64,000 nt of DNA from Uloborus plumipes (lineage: Eukaryota; Arthropoda; Arachnida; Araneae; Uloboridae), in contig JAXGGA010000087.1 in the NCBI GenBank assembly GCA_038373865.1, forward strand, positions 291,383 through 355,382. The letters are read 5' to 3'. The notes under the pieces were generated by a model. That model searched no databases. It worked only from the letters and a program-made list of their open reading frames with translations, and had not been told where the DNA came from. The translations under genes and the position numbers were made by a program. This document shows positions 44,543 through 55,549 of the stretch, in pieces; within the stretch, counting starts at the first letter, position 1, and each line of letters opens with the position of its first letter.

Positions 44543-44567
44543 TATCCCATGACTTGTCACTTCAGTG
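44543..44567 (-). repeat. Right TIR of DD36E element
   Basis: Inverted partner of 43352-43378, followed by TA. Confidence 0.92.
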
Positions 44568-44843
44568 TATAATATAGATATGTCTTTGAAATTCATAGCT
44601 AAAATAAATATGTGCGAGTAAAGCTTATGAAATAATCTGTACGAGTCATTAATACGGAACGTTGCCTTCCTTCATGGAGGTAAGTGCTGAACAATAGCTT
44701 CAAATTCTCTGCCCCCCGACTCCCCATTATCGAAAGACTTCGTGGGGGGGCCGAAAAACCATTCAGACACACCACAACACTTTGCACATGGGGTTGATTC
44801 GGCTTAAAACGCGTATTGTTTTTATACTGATCATGTTATATTA

Positions 44844-45791
44844 CAGCGCGTTTCGAAATGATAGGTCCACCAGTAAAAACGAAAGTTATGCTGGTAAAAA
44901 AGGTTGGATCGTGTTCAAAGTACTATTTTATAAACTACATTACTTCATTCAATGTAAAATAGCATATAAATAATTTACAAATAATAGGAATAACGAGGAA
45001 AACTAAAATTAGATGAAACAGCTGTTTCAAAAAGATAGGTCCACTGAACCAAGCATCAAATAAATTTTGAATTAATAAGAAATGTTTCTGATTTTTTTTT
45101 TCTGAATAAGCTCATGAATCCTATTTGGCATGGTTTCTACAAGTTTTTGTTAACAATTTGTCCCGATTTTTGACCATTCGGAGGAAATAGCCCTTTTTAA
45201 GTCTGCAGTACTGTTGTACTGCCTTCCGCCTTCTTCCACCGCTCTTGCGAGTATACCTCACATGTTTTCTACTGGATTCTGGTCGGGGCTGCAAGGTGGC
45301 TGGCTAATCGATAATATGTACAATATTATCCAGAAACCATTCAAAGGTGGACTTCGCAGAGTTCAGAGGAGCATTGTCTGGATGGAATAAGAAGAATGGG
45401 CCCCCAATGGGTTCTGATTGTGGAATAAAATATTGTTCAAGCAGCTTGTTATAGCCAGCAGCAGTCAAATGGATTGTCTACAAATGCTATATCAGTTTTT
45501 CCTGTCCCTCTGAATCGGGCACAAGCCATAACGGAACCACCATCAGCTTGCCTCTTCGAGAATATCTGTCTATCGTTACGCAGATCGTGCCAGTAATAAT
45601 GCCAACCATCTGGACCATCCAGGTTGATTTCCTTTTTATCGCCGAATATCACACGATGCCTATCTTGTTTCCAGAACATCACTTCCTGCGCAAATTTCAA
45701 TCTCTTTTCGTTGTGCTTATCAATTTCGAAGCCGCTTTTCTCTTCAAGTAAACTAAACTGCCAAACTTCTTTACCGCGCTGTGGACTGTAG
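44844..45791 (-). mobile_element. Tc3-like transposon remnant, truncated
   Basis: The left (3') end begins CAGCGCGTTTCGAAATGATA after TA at 44842-44843. A related direct repeat, CAGCTGTTTCAAAAAGATAG, lies inside at 45020-45046, an IR/DR-like layout. The other end is missing: transposase sequence stops near 45791, about 15 bp before a TTAGG-like tract. Confidence 0.8.
45060..45790 (-). pseudogene. Tc3-like transposase, damaged and lacking N-terminus
   Basis: Minus-strand order: FGSLVYLKRKAASKLISTTK, LKFAQEVMFWKQ, VIFGDKKEINLDGPDGWHYY (first Asp), FSKRQADGGSVMACA, KTDIAFVDN, then in shifted frames weak sequence at the second Asp, and SPDQNPVENM, stop, GILARAVEEGGRQYS. The LDGPDGWHYYWHDLR block is characteristic of Tc3-like arthropod transposases. 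The expected QQDNAPCH region is degraded, frames shift at least twice, and a stop replaces Trp after VENM. The helix-turn-helix region is gone. Confidence 0.85.
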
Positions 45792-45806
45792 ATTTTTATA
45801 TTAAAA

Positions 45807-45841
45807 GTTAGGTTAGGGGTTAGGGTTAGGCTGAGGGTTAG
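45807..45841 (+). repeat. Short interstitial telomere-like tract
   Basis: TTAGG at 45808-45812 and 45813-45817, TTAGGG at 45820-45825, TTAGG at 45826-45830, then a degenerate unit. TTAGG is the usual arthropod telomere repeat. It lies at the broken end of the Tc3-like element. Confidence 0.65.
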
Positions 45842-47389
45842 TAAAATGATTTTTGTAATTTTCCATAAAGATTTAAGAGTTTAGTCCCAAAACTAAGCTT
45901 TTTTCCTTAATGATTTTACTTTATTTACACATTTGTTTTCATCTTCAGTTCAAAACATATTAAGAAATAACCGAAAAAACAATGTATAACTGTTTATTTC
46001 AATATCATCAAAAGTTTGGAAAGTCGAATCAGAGCTATCGTGCATTAAAATAAAAAATAATAATTTTCAGAAAATACAATGCGTTCCTTACAGCAACCTA
46101 TTGATCTATTAATTCACTGCAGTCATGAGCTGTACCAGTTTCTTGTGATTTACTCCATTGATTCTAATAATTTTATTCCTGCATTGTTAACAGAGTAACA
46201 TAATTAATAGGTAGTTAATGACAAAGAGTTAACTGCTGCTTTTTTCAAAAGAAATTAAACATGTGAATTTCTACATTGATAAAGTCGAATTTTGTCATAT
46301 GCCTCTTTTCCTCTACAATTTCTTATATTTTTATGTTGTGGGAGACTACATATAAAAAGAGAGAAATTATGAGTTATGATTAAAATATCAACTAAAATAA
46401 AAAAAAACGAATACTCAAAAATTGAATAAACTAATTAACTTGCTCAACTACAACGAAATTAACGTTGTGCTTACACGGACAAGTAAAATCATTAATTATT
46501 TTAAAATATAGTTTTGAAAAAAACTAAAAAATACGCTTTTCCATAGGAATGCGCTGTGATCATCGCGGGTTTCCCTCTGATTTTTAAAACTACTGAATAT
46601 CCGCACTTAAGTTTACATGCTCTTACAATACATCAACATGCAATACAGTTTAGCCTTCAGTACTAAAAATAATATTAAATATATTACTTTTATCTTTGCA
46701 AAGAACGTAAATTTTATCTTTTATTCAGAGTTACATACATACGATACATACATACAAAACAAACCCACATGTGAAATTAATAAAAGCGTATTAAAAAGAG
46801 GGAGACCATTAGCTACAGAGGAACTAGAGCTACAAACCAAAAAAAAAAAGAAAGCTGGCGCGAGAGAGCCTCCAAAAGATATCAGATTTGACAGAATTGA
46901 TCATCGGAAAGAACATAGTACAAATAAATAATAATGTAAAATGCCAAAATGTAAAGGATTACAAGAGTACAATACACCAAATGTTCATTTCCTTTATCTT
47001 TTACAAAAAAAAAAAATATATTTCAAGACTATCATTTAAAATCGTTTTTGTCTGTTGAATGCATGGTGTAGCCATTTGGCAACAAAACTATTTTTAATTA
47101 GAAAGTGGTGAAAATTGAAAATTAAATTTTTAAAAATATGTTTCCATGTTTTCTTATTACATTGACAAGCACATATATTTTTTTCTAAGAAAAATAAAAA
47201 ATCATGCAGTGTAGGGTTAAGTATGAGCGGACATTTTCAATTTTTTTCTAAAAAACAAAATTCGTAAGAGTTTTGAAGTTTACATTTTTGCGCATCATTT
47301 TGTCTTGTATAGATAAAATTTTCCGGAGAGCTAGTTTACGCTCCTTTTTTGGTCGCTCTATTTTTCTGTTTCTCATTTTCCCATATTAG
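45842..47389. other. A/T-rich intergenic region
   Basis: Apart from the possible piggyBac fragment at 46770-46931, no gene or element is recognised. Low complexity and A-runs. Confidence 0.4.
46770..46931 (+). pseudogene. Possible C-terminal fragment of a piggyBac-like transposase
   Basis: The frame reads SVLKRGRPLATEELELQTKK, a lysine run, AGAREPPKDIRFDRIDHRKE and stops. KRGRP followed by a basic stretch and P.D.R.D.I.H resembles the link into the C-terminal Cys-rich zinc domain of piggyBac transposases. The Cys residues themselves are absent and nothing upstream matches, so this is at best a fragment. No TTAA ends were located. Confidence 0.35.
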
Positions 47390-49260
47390 GGTGATTCAGA
47401 AATGTATGGAAAAAGTAAGCTTTGTATTTTTGTGCGTCTTACACTCTTATTTTGTGCCACTATATACACTGATTATTTGTGCAAAATTTTGACAATATAT
47501 ATTAATATTAAGAGGTCTCTCAAACGCCTTGAAATTTCGTGATGTTGTCAAAAACGTGAACGTAAATGATATCTATGGAAACAAGAAGTTCTGTCAAGAA
47601 CTAAACGAGCCTACTTTCCCGTACATCGACAACGGCATTCTAGCATCTGATCATTATTCTCTTGATTATCTGAGACTGAAAATTATGTCAGACATACCTT
47701 TTTAGCACTTAATGCTGATTTCTAAAAGTAAACTATACCACTCTCATCAGATGAAATAGACACGTAAAAAGTAAATAAATGAGCAAATAAAGTTCTGTCG
47801 CACCTTTTAAAGAATGTAACTGTTACAGTTCTTCCGTAGAAAAATTCCTCAATCGCTTTCAAAAAAAAGTACAAAGAACATCAAAACACATTTTATCAAA
47901 GAAAGAAAAAAAAAAAAACTCGTCCGTGAATAAAATGTCTCGAATTTTATTTTTAATCCGTTGCCAGTTGTTAACTATAAATAAAGAATAAAATGCCCTC
48001 TTGAATGAAAAATTTTTGTAACAAAAAAAAATCGTCTGCTAAAAAAAAATGAAATGAAACAAAGGAATAAATAAACAAAAAAACGTCTGCACAGTTAGTC
48101 TTTTTTCTTTTCTTTTTTTTTTTAAGCCTGCATTCCCACCATGTTTGCGGAGTCGGAATCAGAGTTCTCGCAGAAGATGATTTAGAAAAGTACTTTACAT
48201 ACATTATTTATCAAAACCATTTTCTTACAAAGTTAGTTTGAAGGAAATCCGCCTTTAAGCTCAGGATCAACATTCAACTTAAATTTCCCCGTAGGCTCTA
48301 ATATTAAGTTTTTTTTTTTTCTGAACGGTTCAACATTGAACAAAAAATTGTTCTCTCCGAGATCTTTCGAGCAAAAAAAAAAAAGTTTATTCAATTCGGA
48401 CGGTTCACTTAAAAGTTATTAGGTGGGGAAGGGTTGCTTGAACGGTTAAATGCTGAACGAAAAAAAATGTTCAAAGTGAAAATTTAACTTCGGTAATAAA
48501 GTATTCTTGCCGACATCCTTCGAACAAAAAAAAAAAGTTCGTTCAAATCGAACTGTTATTAGGGGTTACTCAAAAGTTATTAGGGGTGACAGTTTGCTTG
48601 AACGGTTCAATGTTGAAGGAAAAATTGTTCAAATCGGACATGTAAATACGGGAATGAAGTATTCTTGATAAGATCTTTCCAACAAAAATAAGTTTGTTCA
48701 AATCGGACTGTTCACTAAAAAGTTAGCATCGCGGGACAGGCTATTTGAACGGTTCAAAATTGAACGAAAAATTATTTATATCGAAAAATAATCCAACAAA
48801 GAGATCTTTCCAACAAAAAAAAGTTTGTTCAAATCGGAATGTTTATTAAAAGTTATTAGGGGGGGGGGCAGACAGACAGACCGACCGACAGACAGACCGA
48901 CACACAAATTCCCGATCTCAATACCCTACTTTCCAATTTTTAATTTTTCAATATTTATTTTTTCTTTTTTATTTCTTTTTGACTTTTTTTTTTGGACTTG
49001 GCGATATTTTTTGGATGCATTAAGCCACTTTTAATACTTTTTCCGTCTTTCTTTTATTTTTAACGGGAAAGTAGGCTAAAATGTAGCCTTTGTATATTTG
49101 CTCGTCTTACCGTCTTATTTAGGCCTTTATATACACTGAATTATTTGCCCAAATGTTAGTAAGCTATGTTTAAATTTAGGATTACTTCAAATTTTGTGAT
49201 AGTGGCACAAATGTGAACTTAAATAATAATAACGTTACTTTATTTCTTTTTTATATCTTT
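47390..49260. repeat. Minisatellite-bearing repeat element
   Basis: 47400-47700 and 49065-49260 share diverged sequence (AAGTAGGCTTTGTAT..., TATATACACTGA.TTATTTG.., TTTTGTGAT or TTTCGTGAT followed by GTGAAC), so they look like two related copies or two ends of one unit. Between them lies the GAACGGTTCAA minisatellite (48300-48860), then a GACAGACAGACCGACC tract (48870-48905) and a pyrimidine-rich stretch. This combination is a dispersed non-coding repeat in my memory of arachnid sequence; superfamily unknown. Confidence 0.5.
48300..48860 (+). repeat. GAACGGTTCAA minisatellite
   Basis: About four diverged units 110-160 bp long. Each has (T)GAACGGTTCAA, a TGAACGAAAAATTGTTC-like segment, GATCTTTC.AACAAAAA, GTTTGTTCAAATCGGA and AAAAGTTATTAGGGG. 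Unit starts lie near 48321, 48434, 48596 and 48741. Confidence 0.8.
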
Positions 49261-49424
49261 GAAGAAAAAAAGCGTGCAATCACAAAATGAACTATATATC
49301 TGATAAACCAATGAAATGCAGAAGAGTATGAAAACTAATCAAATACGGAAAAAATATAAAAAACAAGTTTAAATACATTAAATACATAGTAATTCGCTCA
49401 TTAATTCTTGCAATACTTTTTAAG

Positions 49425-50600
49425 GTTACTTTTTTGCAACGTTGAAACCTTTTCTGTGTTCCTGCACCACTTGAAGAAGACACTTTGTTTTTCGTCGTTA
49501 GTGATAGTCTTAACAAATGCTTCAATAAGGGCCATGCCACGATCCGTATTGTTTACAATTCTCAGTTTCTTTGGTAGTACAAAGCCTTGTTGGTAGCTAT
49601 CTTGAAGATTCCAATGCTCAGGATTAAACAGCTGCTATATTTTGAGTTTCTTCTTTACATGAATAAGGACGCTGAAAATGTTCCAAATCATTTCTCAGTG
49701 CTTGCACAAAAAGGGCTGCTGGGAACCCAGCTCTTGGATATTCTTTCCCATTAACGATAAGAATGTGAAAGAAATCACATTCATATGTTACGAATACTTT
49801 GTCCGGCTGCAAGTTTGAACTGGTTGTGAAATATCCATAACTTGAAGCCATAAAGAATCTTTAACACAGATATAACACGAGGAATAGCTCCTGGGACACG
49901 AAAACAAATACACCAAGAGAAAGTGCTCCGCTCAAGAAAATCGCACAAAGCTCTAGTACTTTCCTTGAACACTTTCTTTACATGGGTCATCAGAAGTTGA
50001 CTTTGCGCAACTTCCATTACTAGTTGCACGTTGCTCTGAATTGGCTACCAACTCCTCAACCTCATCGTTTCTCACTCCAGGTTTAAAATTAGAATGTTTT
50101 ATTCTTGACTAAGATTGCTGAAACCGCTTAAAAGACAGTATTGTAGATCTAATGGCAGCGGATGGTTCCACGCAATTGCGTGCACACCGCATTTGACATT
50201 GCACGCAATCAAATATCCCAATTCTATCTAGTTCTTGGTTTATCGGTTAAAATACCGAGAGACCAAGACTAGAATAGACTTCGGTTGTAATACCACTGAA
50301 AACACAATGTCTAAAATATAATGGCGGAAAGCACAATATAAAAGTTGCTTTCCTAGATTTTTTTCCCAAGTTCAAACATGCTCCAACATTAGTACCGGCA
50401 CTGCATGTCGTATCGAAACACATACCACGTACGAGCTCAGTAAGTTCCCATTTATCTAACTGGTTATCGTACAGCAGCATTTGCCATAGCAATTCCAGTG
50501 CCTGACTAACTTACTAGAACCCACAAGTACATCATCAATGTTTGTGGTCCTGATAAAACTAATACTGGTATGAAACCCGCCGATCCTCCTTCATTTTCCT
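49425..50600 (-). pseudogene. Decayed transposon-type protein gene (MCFDTT.S..G family)
   Basis: Minus-strand segments in order: LDKWELTELVRGMCFDTTCS with GACLNLGKK; VLKILYGFKLWIFHNQFKLA; a middle block ending near LVNF-like remnants; LPKKLRIVNNTDRGMALIEA, then FVKTITNDEKQSVFF. This succession matches, as I recall it, a family of uncharacterised arthropod and cnidarian proteins with an RNase-H-like core (GMCFDTT..N.G..GAC, then ...N...RGVALI.....T.DE.Q). Four separate frames and internal stops show that it is dead. No terminal repeats were found around it. Confidence 0.55.
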
Positions 50601-51163
50601 TATATATTCTGCATAAGTGTTACGTTCCAGTGAACTATTGAAAGAAGTCATAGATTTAAACGACTTTTGTAAGTGAACAGCCGATTCAGAGCGAATAGTT
50701 TGTCTTTACCGTTTATGGACGTTGTCAAATCCTCCCCATTTTGACCCATACTTTATACTGTAGCAGCTACTATAAAAGTGGCTTTCTGTCACTTATATTG
50801 GGCCCTGTCTAGAGTGGATGCTAGGTGTTTTAGCCGAATAAACTCATATACCTCAAACCCCCAACCGAAAAGAAAACAAAAACCACAGCCCGAGCTCGCA
50901 GCTGCATTTTCTACCCAAACTGAGGTAAGAGATGATGCAGCTTTGGAGCGAGGGAGGGGGTCGTTACAACTCACTTTGAGCTATTATTTTATCAACTAAT
51001 TTCTTAGGTGAGTAAACTAACATTTTGAATTATTCCATTATATATGAAGAACAATAGTATTTCGGGTAATTAAGTTATATACTCCAACTCTCGAAATTGC
51101 TAATCAACAGAATTCGATCGCGTTGAGCGACCTCTAAATATTACTCAATTGAGCTAAAATTTT
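50601..51163. other. Intergenic, no gene seen
   Basis: A GC-richer patch at 50800-50980 is open on both strands but carries no motif. Confidence 0.4.
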
Positions 51164-51245
51164 ACATACATCACATTCATGAACAGTGTAAAAAAACTGC
51201 AGGGTAAGACCAAAGAAATTCAAAAAAAAAAAATATATATATTTT
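51164..51245 (+). repeat. Dispersed repeat fragment, also at 63612-63680
   Basis: CATCACATTCATGAA.AGTGTAAAAAAACTGC.GGGTAAGACCA.AGAAATTCAAAA is shared by both places. At 63.7 kb it leads into a GAATCGCCC element end; here it runs into the A/T tract in which element C sits. Confidence 0.75.
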
Positions 51246-51261
51246 TTTTTAATATATATAT

Positions 51262-52683
51262 GAGCGATTCCATACCAAATCACCGAAAAAAAAAAAGTTG
51301 GTCGCACGACCGACTCGGATTTTTTTTTAATTTGGTACACAAATTGATGGTATAGAGGTATGAAAAAGCCCAAAAGGAAAGTTACCTGCTCCACTTATTT
51401 TCTGAGATACATGCCCTCAAAGTTTGTCCGCCACGTCAAAATACTAAAAAAGTGATATTATTTAATCATTTTTTATAAAAAATCGTACTCATGCAAAATA
51501 AAAGTGTTAGATATCTATGGAAACTAGTTACTCCAGGCATTCTGAAAAAAAATACTAGAACGTTCATAATGAAAATTGCCAAGGTACAGGGCTCTTTGAA
51601 GTTGTCACCACAAAAACTTGATTTTGCAGATTTTGCTAAAATTCAGGCATTTATTACAAAAAAAGGCAAACAAAACCAAAGGTTTTCTTACTTTCTGGTA
51701 GTGTAAAGGTCCTCCCTGTAAATTGCTACGCAATACATTTTTTGGGTTTCTCACTCCTTCTTGGAAATATTTTAGCTTAAAAATAAGCCAAAAGGCAAAA
51801 AATGCGTTTTTGGCCATCTTGGCAGCCATTTTTCTCATAAAGGGGGAGCAGTAGAAACTTTAATTTTTTTTTTTTAAAAACCACTGATATGTTAGCTATT
51901 CACAGGAAAAGAGTTTACTTTTGGTTATTTCTCCCATTAAGAGATATCCTGCTGACAGTATATGCATGTTTTTCGCGACGACCATATGCTTTTGTTCCCC
52001 CTCTCATGGACTTAAAATTAATTAAACCAAAAAATAATGATATATTTATTATTAGCTGTATTATCTACCCAATATGTCATGAAATTTAATTTATTAAATC
52101 ATTGAACAATAAATTAGATAATTGATGAAAAAAAGAAAAAGTATTTCTCTGATGCCTGAGCATTATGCATTCATAATTATAAAGCACTAAATACTTTCTT
52201 GAGAAATTAATTAACATAAATGAGCTCTAAATAGTTATATTATAAGCAATACCCAATCTTGTGATTGGGATACTCCTGTTTTTAATTGAAGAATTTCTTG
52301 AATATCACATGAATATCAGGAAAATAAATGAGGTCTTTTCGTTTGATGTAGGATATTTTATGACAAATTTCATTTGATGGGCTACTAACTGAGCATGGTG
52401 ATAAAGAGCTATTAATTTCAGCATCGAATTCCATTTTACCTTATTAACAGATAAATATTTACAAAATAATTAAATAAATATTTTAATATAAAGCCATGCT
52501 TGAAGAATTAAAATTAGTGCAACTAATTTATTCCCATTCTGATCTTTACAAAATTGACATGCGTTGAGCACTGATAAGAACTGACAAGAAAAAGTTTACT
52601 CACTAAAATATTAGTTCACAGATACTATAAAGCATACATTCTATTTTCCACAAAATAATACTGCAACAAAGAACAAGGGTATC
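51262..52683 (+). repeat. Left arm of palindrome C
   Basis: Reverse complement of 52812-54219, with about the same A-run lengths throughout. Confidence 0.88.
52282..52434 (-). CDS. 50-aa ORF of element C, left-arm copy
   Basis: Inverted copy of the ORF at 53057-53209, with the same ATG and the same TAA. See the right-arm entry. Confidence 0.35.
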   Translation of the reverse strand: MEFDAEINSSLSPCSVSSPSNEICHKISYIKRKDLIYFPDIHVIFKKFFN

Positions 52684-52811
52684 CTCCTGTTTATAGCCAT
52701 CAATCAGGAACATCCAATCACAAGATTGGGTATTGCCTATGAGATAAATATTCGAAGCTCCTTTATTTTAATTGATTTTTCAAGAAATTCTTTAGTACCT
52801 ACCCCTTTATA

Positions 52812-54219
52812 CCCTTGTTCTTTGTTGCAGTATTATTTTGTAGAAAATAGAATGTACGCTTTATAGTATCTGTGAACTAGTATTTTAGTGAGTAAACTTA
52901 TTCTTGTCAGTTCTTATCAGTGCTCAACACATGTCAGTTTTGTAAAGATCAGTATGGGAATAAATTAGTTGCACTAATTTTAGATCTTCAAGCATGGCTT
53001 TATATTAAATCTTTTATTTAATTATTTTATAAATATTTAACTGTTAATAAGGTAAAATGGAATTCGATGCTGAAATTAATAGCTCTTTATCACCATGCTC
53101 AGTTAGTAGCCCATCAAATGAAATTTGTCATAAAGTATCCTACATCAAACGAATAGACCTCATTTATTTTCCTGATATTCATGTGATATTCAAGAAATTC
53201 TTCAATTAAAAACAGGACTATCCCAATCACAAGATTGGGTATTGCTTATAATATAACTATTTAGAGCTCATTTATGTTAATTAATTTCCCAAGAAAGTAT
53301 TTAGTGCTTTATGCATGAATGCATAATGCTCAGGCATCAGAGAAATACTTTTTCTTGTTTTCATCAATTATCTAATTTATTGTTCAATGATTTAATAAAT
53401 TAAATTTCATGACATATTGAGTAGATAATACAGCTAATAATAAATATATAATTATTTTTTGGTTTAATTAATTTTAAGTCCATGAGAGGGGGAACAAAAG
53501 CATATGGTCGTCGCGAAAAACATGCATATACTGTCAGCAGGATATCTCTTAATGGGAGAAATAACCAAAAGTAAACTCTTCTCCTGTGAATAGCTAACAT
53601 ATCAGTGGCTTGTTTAAAAAAAAAATTAAAGTTTCTACTGCTCCCCCTTTATGAGAAAAATGGCTGCCAAGATGGCCAAAAACGCATTTTTTGCCTTATG
53701 GCTTATTTTTAAGCTAAAATATTTCCAAGAAGGAGTGAGAAACCCAAAAAATTTATTGCGTAGCAATTTACAGGGAGGACCTGTACACTACCAGAAAGTG
53801 AGAAAACCTTTGGTTTTGTTTGCCTTTTTTTGTAATAAATGCCTGAATTTTAGCAAAATCTGCAAAATCAAGTTTTTGTGGTGACAACTTCAAAGAGCCC
53901 TGTACCTTGGCAATTTTCATTATGAACGTTCTAGTATTTTTTTTCAGAATGCTTGGAGTAACTAGTTTCCATAGATATCTAACACTTTTATTTTGCATGA
54001 GTACGATTTTTTATAAAAAATGATTAAATAACATCACTTTTTTAGTATTTTGACGTGGCGGACAAACTTTGAGGGCATATATCTCAGAAAATAAGTGGAG
54101 CAGGTAACTTTCCTTTTGGGCTTTTTCATACCTCTATACCATCAATCTGTGTACCAAATTAAAAAAAAATCCGAGTCGGTCGTGCGACCCCCATTCGGTG
54201 ATTTGGTATGGAATCGCTC
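52812..54219 (-). repeat. Right arm of palindrome C
   Basis: Inverted partner of 51262-52683. Confidence 0.88.
53057..53209 (+). CDS. 50-aa ORF of element C, right-arm copy
   Basis: MEFDAEINSSLSPCSVSSPS, then NEICHKVSYIKRIDLIYFPD and IHVIFKKFFN. Similar to the minus-strand ORF in element B (30499-30690). No recognised domain. Conservation of frame between B and C is suggestive but not proof of coding; B-type divergence here is mostly single-base. Confidence 0.35.
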   Translation: MEFDAEINSSLSPCSVSSPSNEICHKVSYIKRIDLIYFPDIHVIFKKFFN

Positions 54220-54223
<4 letters not shown>

Positions 54224-54250
<27 letters not shown>

Positions 54251-55549
54251 CACATAAGCCTATAGGTATAAGCCTATAACGTATAAGCGGTGATAATAAG
54301 AACCGACAAAATGACGAACGGAGCTTTTTCAAAACCACGCAAATATAATTAACGAAACGGAATTTTTCCGGCAACTTTTTCCGTTATTTTCAGGAGATTT
54401 TTTGAACAGTGTACCAAAAGAAAAATAATAACATTACTGATTTATTGCAACATTTTGACTCAAGTCTTACCTGTATGAAACTTTTAAGCAAGAAAAGTAA
54501 GTAAAATAGAAAAAAAAAAAAACACTATTAGTAGAAGTGAATAACATTCATAGGACACTGGATTGAAGTCCTAAACGAGTCGTCGATTTACGAATCCAAC
54601 TTGTGGAGATGAGATGCGAATAAGCTTGTGTTGAAACATTCCGGTTACGATGACTACTGGAAACGTTTGGATGAGGGATGCTTATTTAAGATTTAATGTT
54701 GAAGACACCTTGGGATTGGGAACGTCCGATTTGAAATCGATATATTATCGAAGCATAGTAAATGTACAAATGAGCTGGAACACGGGCTCGAACTTTCAAG
54801 AAAGACCAGGATTAAAAGAGACATCGAAGATGTTCAAGCTGTAACAACTGCTCTGAACGATTTAGAGCAGAGAAGAGATACTATACAAATAGAAGTTTCG
54901 CCACTAAAATTTGCTTTGCTAAGAACAGAAGTTTTGTACTTGCAAGGAAAGGTATTGCTTAAAAACTAACCTAAATTCAATAAAATGATTCTTTTTCAAT
55001 TTGACACTAAACATATTTCCTGGGAATGTGTGTTTTTTTAATACATCTATTAATATTTCATTTGGCGTTGTAAAAAATGTTAAAACACTTTTTAAAACTT
55101 AGTACAAGTTTTTTTTTCTTGTTTTAGTTCCTTGACTGCAAAACATTGTTCTTTACGAGTTCCTTTTTATCCTTCAAAAATATTCCATTGTATTTTTGAG
55201 GAATGCATTTTTAAAAATGGCGATCCTGGCAATATTTCCATTCAGGGGTGCCCATCCCTCCCCCCCAAGCTCAATGGTGAAAATTGCCCCAAAATTGCCC
55301 TCTACTGTCTTGCTTTTAAATTTGGTCAAACATAGCACTTTTAACTTACAAATTTTAAGAAAACGAGCTACTTACATTTACAGCAGGAAATACAAATACA
55401 AGCAATAGCATTTTATAATAAATTTGAGCACTTGCTATTAATTGCTTCTATTACTAATGAGTTTTACAGTTTATTCCGAATTTCAAATTTGAGGGTTGCG
55501 GCTACCAGATTTACACGATTTACTTACTGTCTAGGCAAAATTCACAATT
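54224..55549. other. Intergenic; TA microsatellite then no gene
   Basis: 54220-54256 is TA repeats, then ACATACACATA. 54600-54950 has an open stretch (54650-54844) without motifs. Nothing else recognised. Confidence 0.4.

Larger units (their letters stand above)
43352..44567 (+). mobile_element. Intact Tc1/mariner transposon, DD36E type
   Basis: TA at 43350-43351 and 44568-44569. Inverted ends start CACTGAAGTGACAAAAGTCA (left, 43352-43378) and CACTGAAGTGACAAGTCATG (right, complement of 44543-44567), differing by a 2-base gap. The 1,216-bp unit has one full-length transposase gene reading toward the right end. This is the only DNA transposon in the window with ends, target duplication and an undamaged gene. 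Confidence 0.95.
51262..54219. mobile_element. Element C: nearly complete 2.96-kb palindrome with 4-bp target duplication
   Basis: Ends gagcgattccataccaaatc (both, inverted) lie between ATAT at 51258-51261 and 54220-54223, inside a TA microsatellite, so the duplication is compatible but not diagnostic. Arms 51262-52683 and 52812-54219 pair almost completely. Near the centre (52684-52811) the sequence first follows the inner junction of element B (CAAGATTGGGTATTGCCTATGAGATAAATA) and then switches to a second, deeper inverted copy. The arms carry a 66-codon open stretch and a 50-codon ORF in inverted pairs. No full transposase. Confidence 0.9.

Noticed and set aside
45807..45841. A telomere or scaffold end
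   Set aside because: Only four units, with ordinary repeat DNA continuing on both sides.
51889..52089. A 66-codon ORF repeated in inverse at 53400-53600
   Set aside because: Explained by the palindrome of element C. The B copy of this segment has a different local sequence, so conservation of a protein is not shown.
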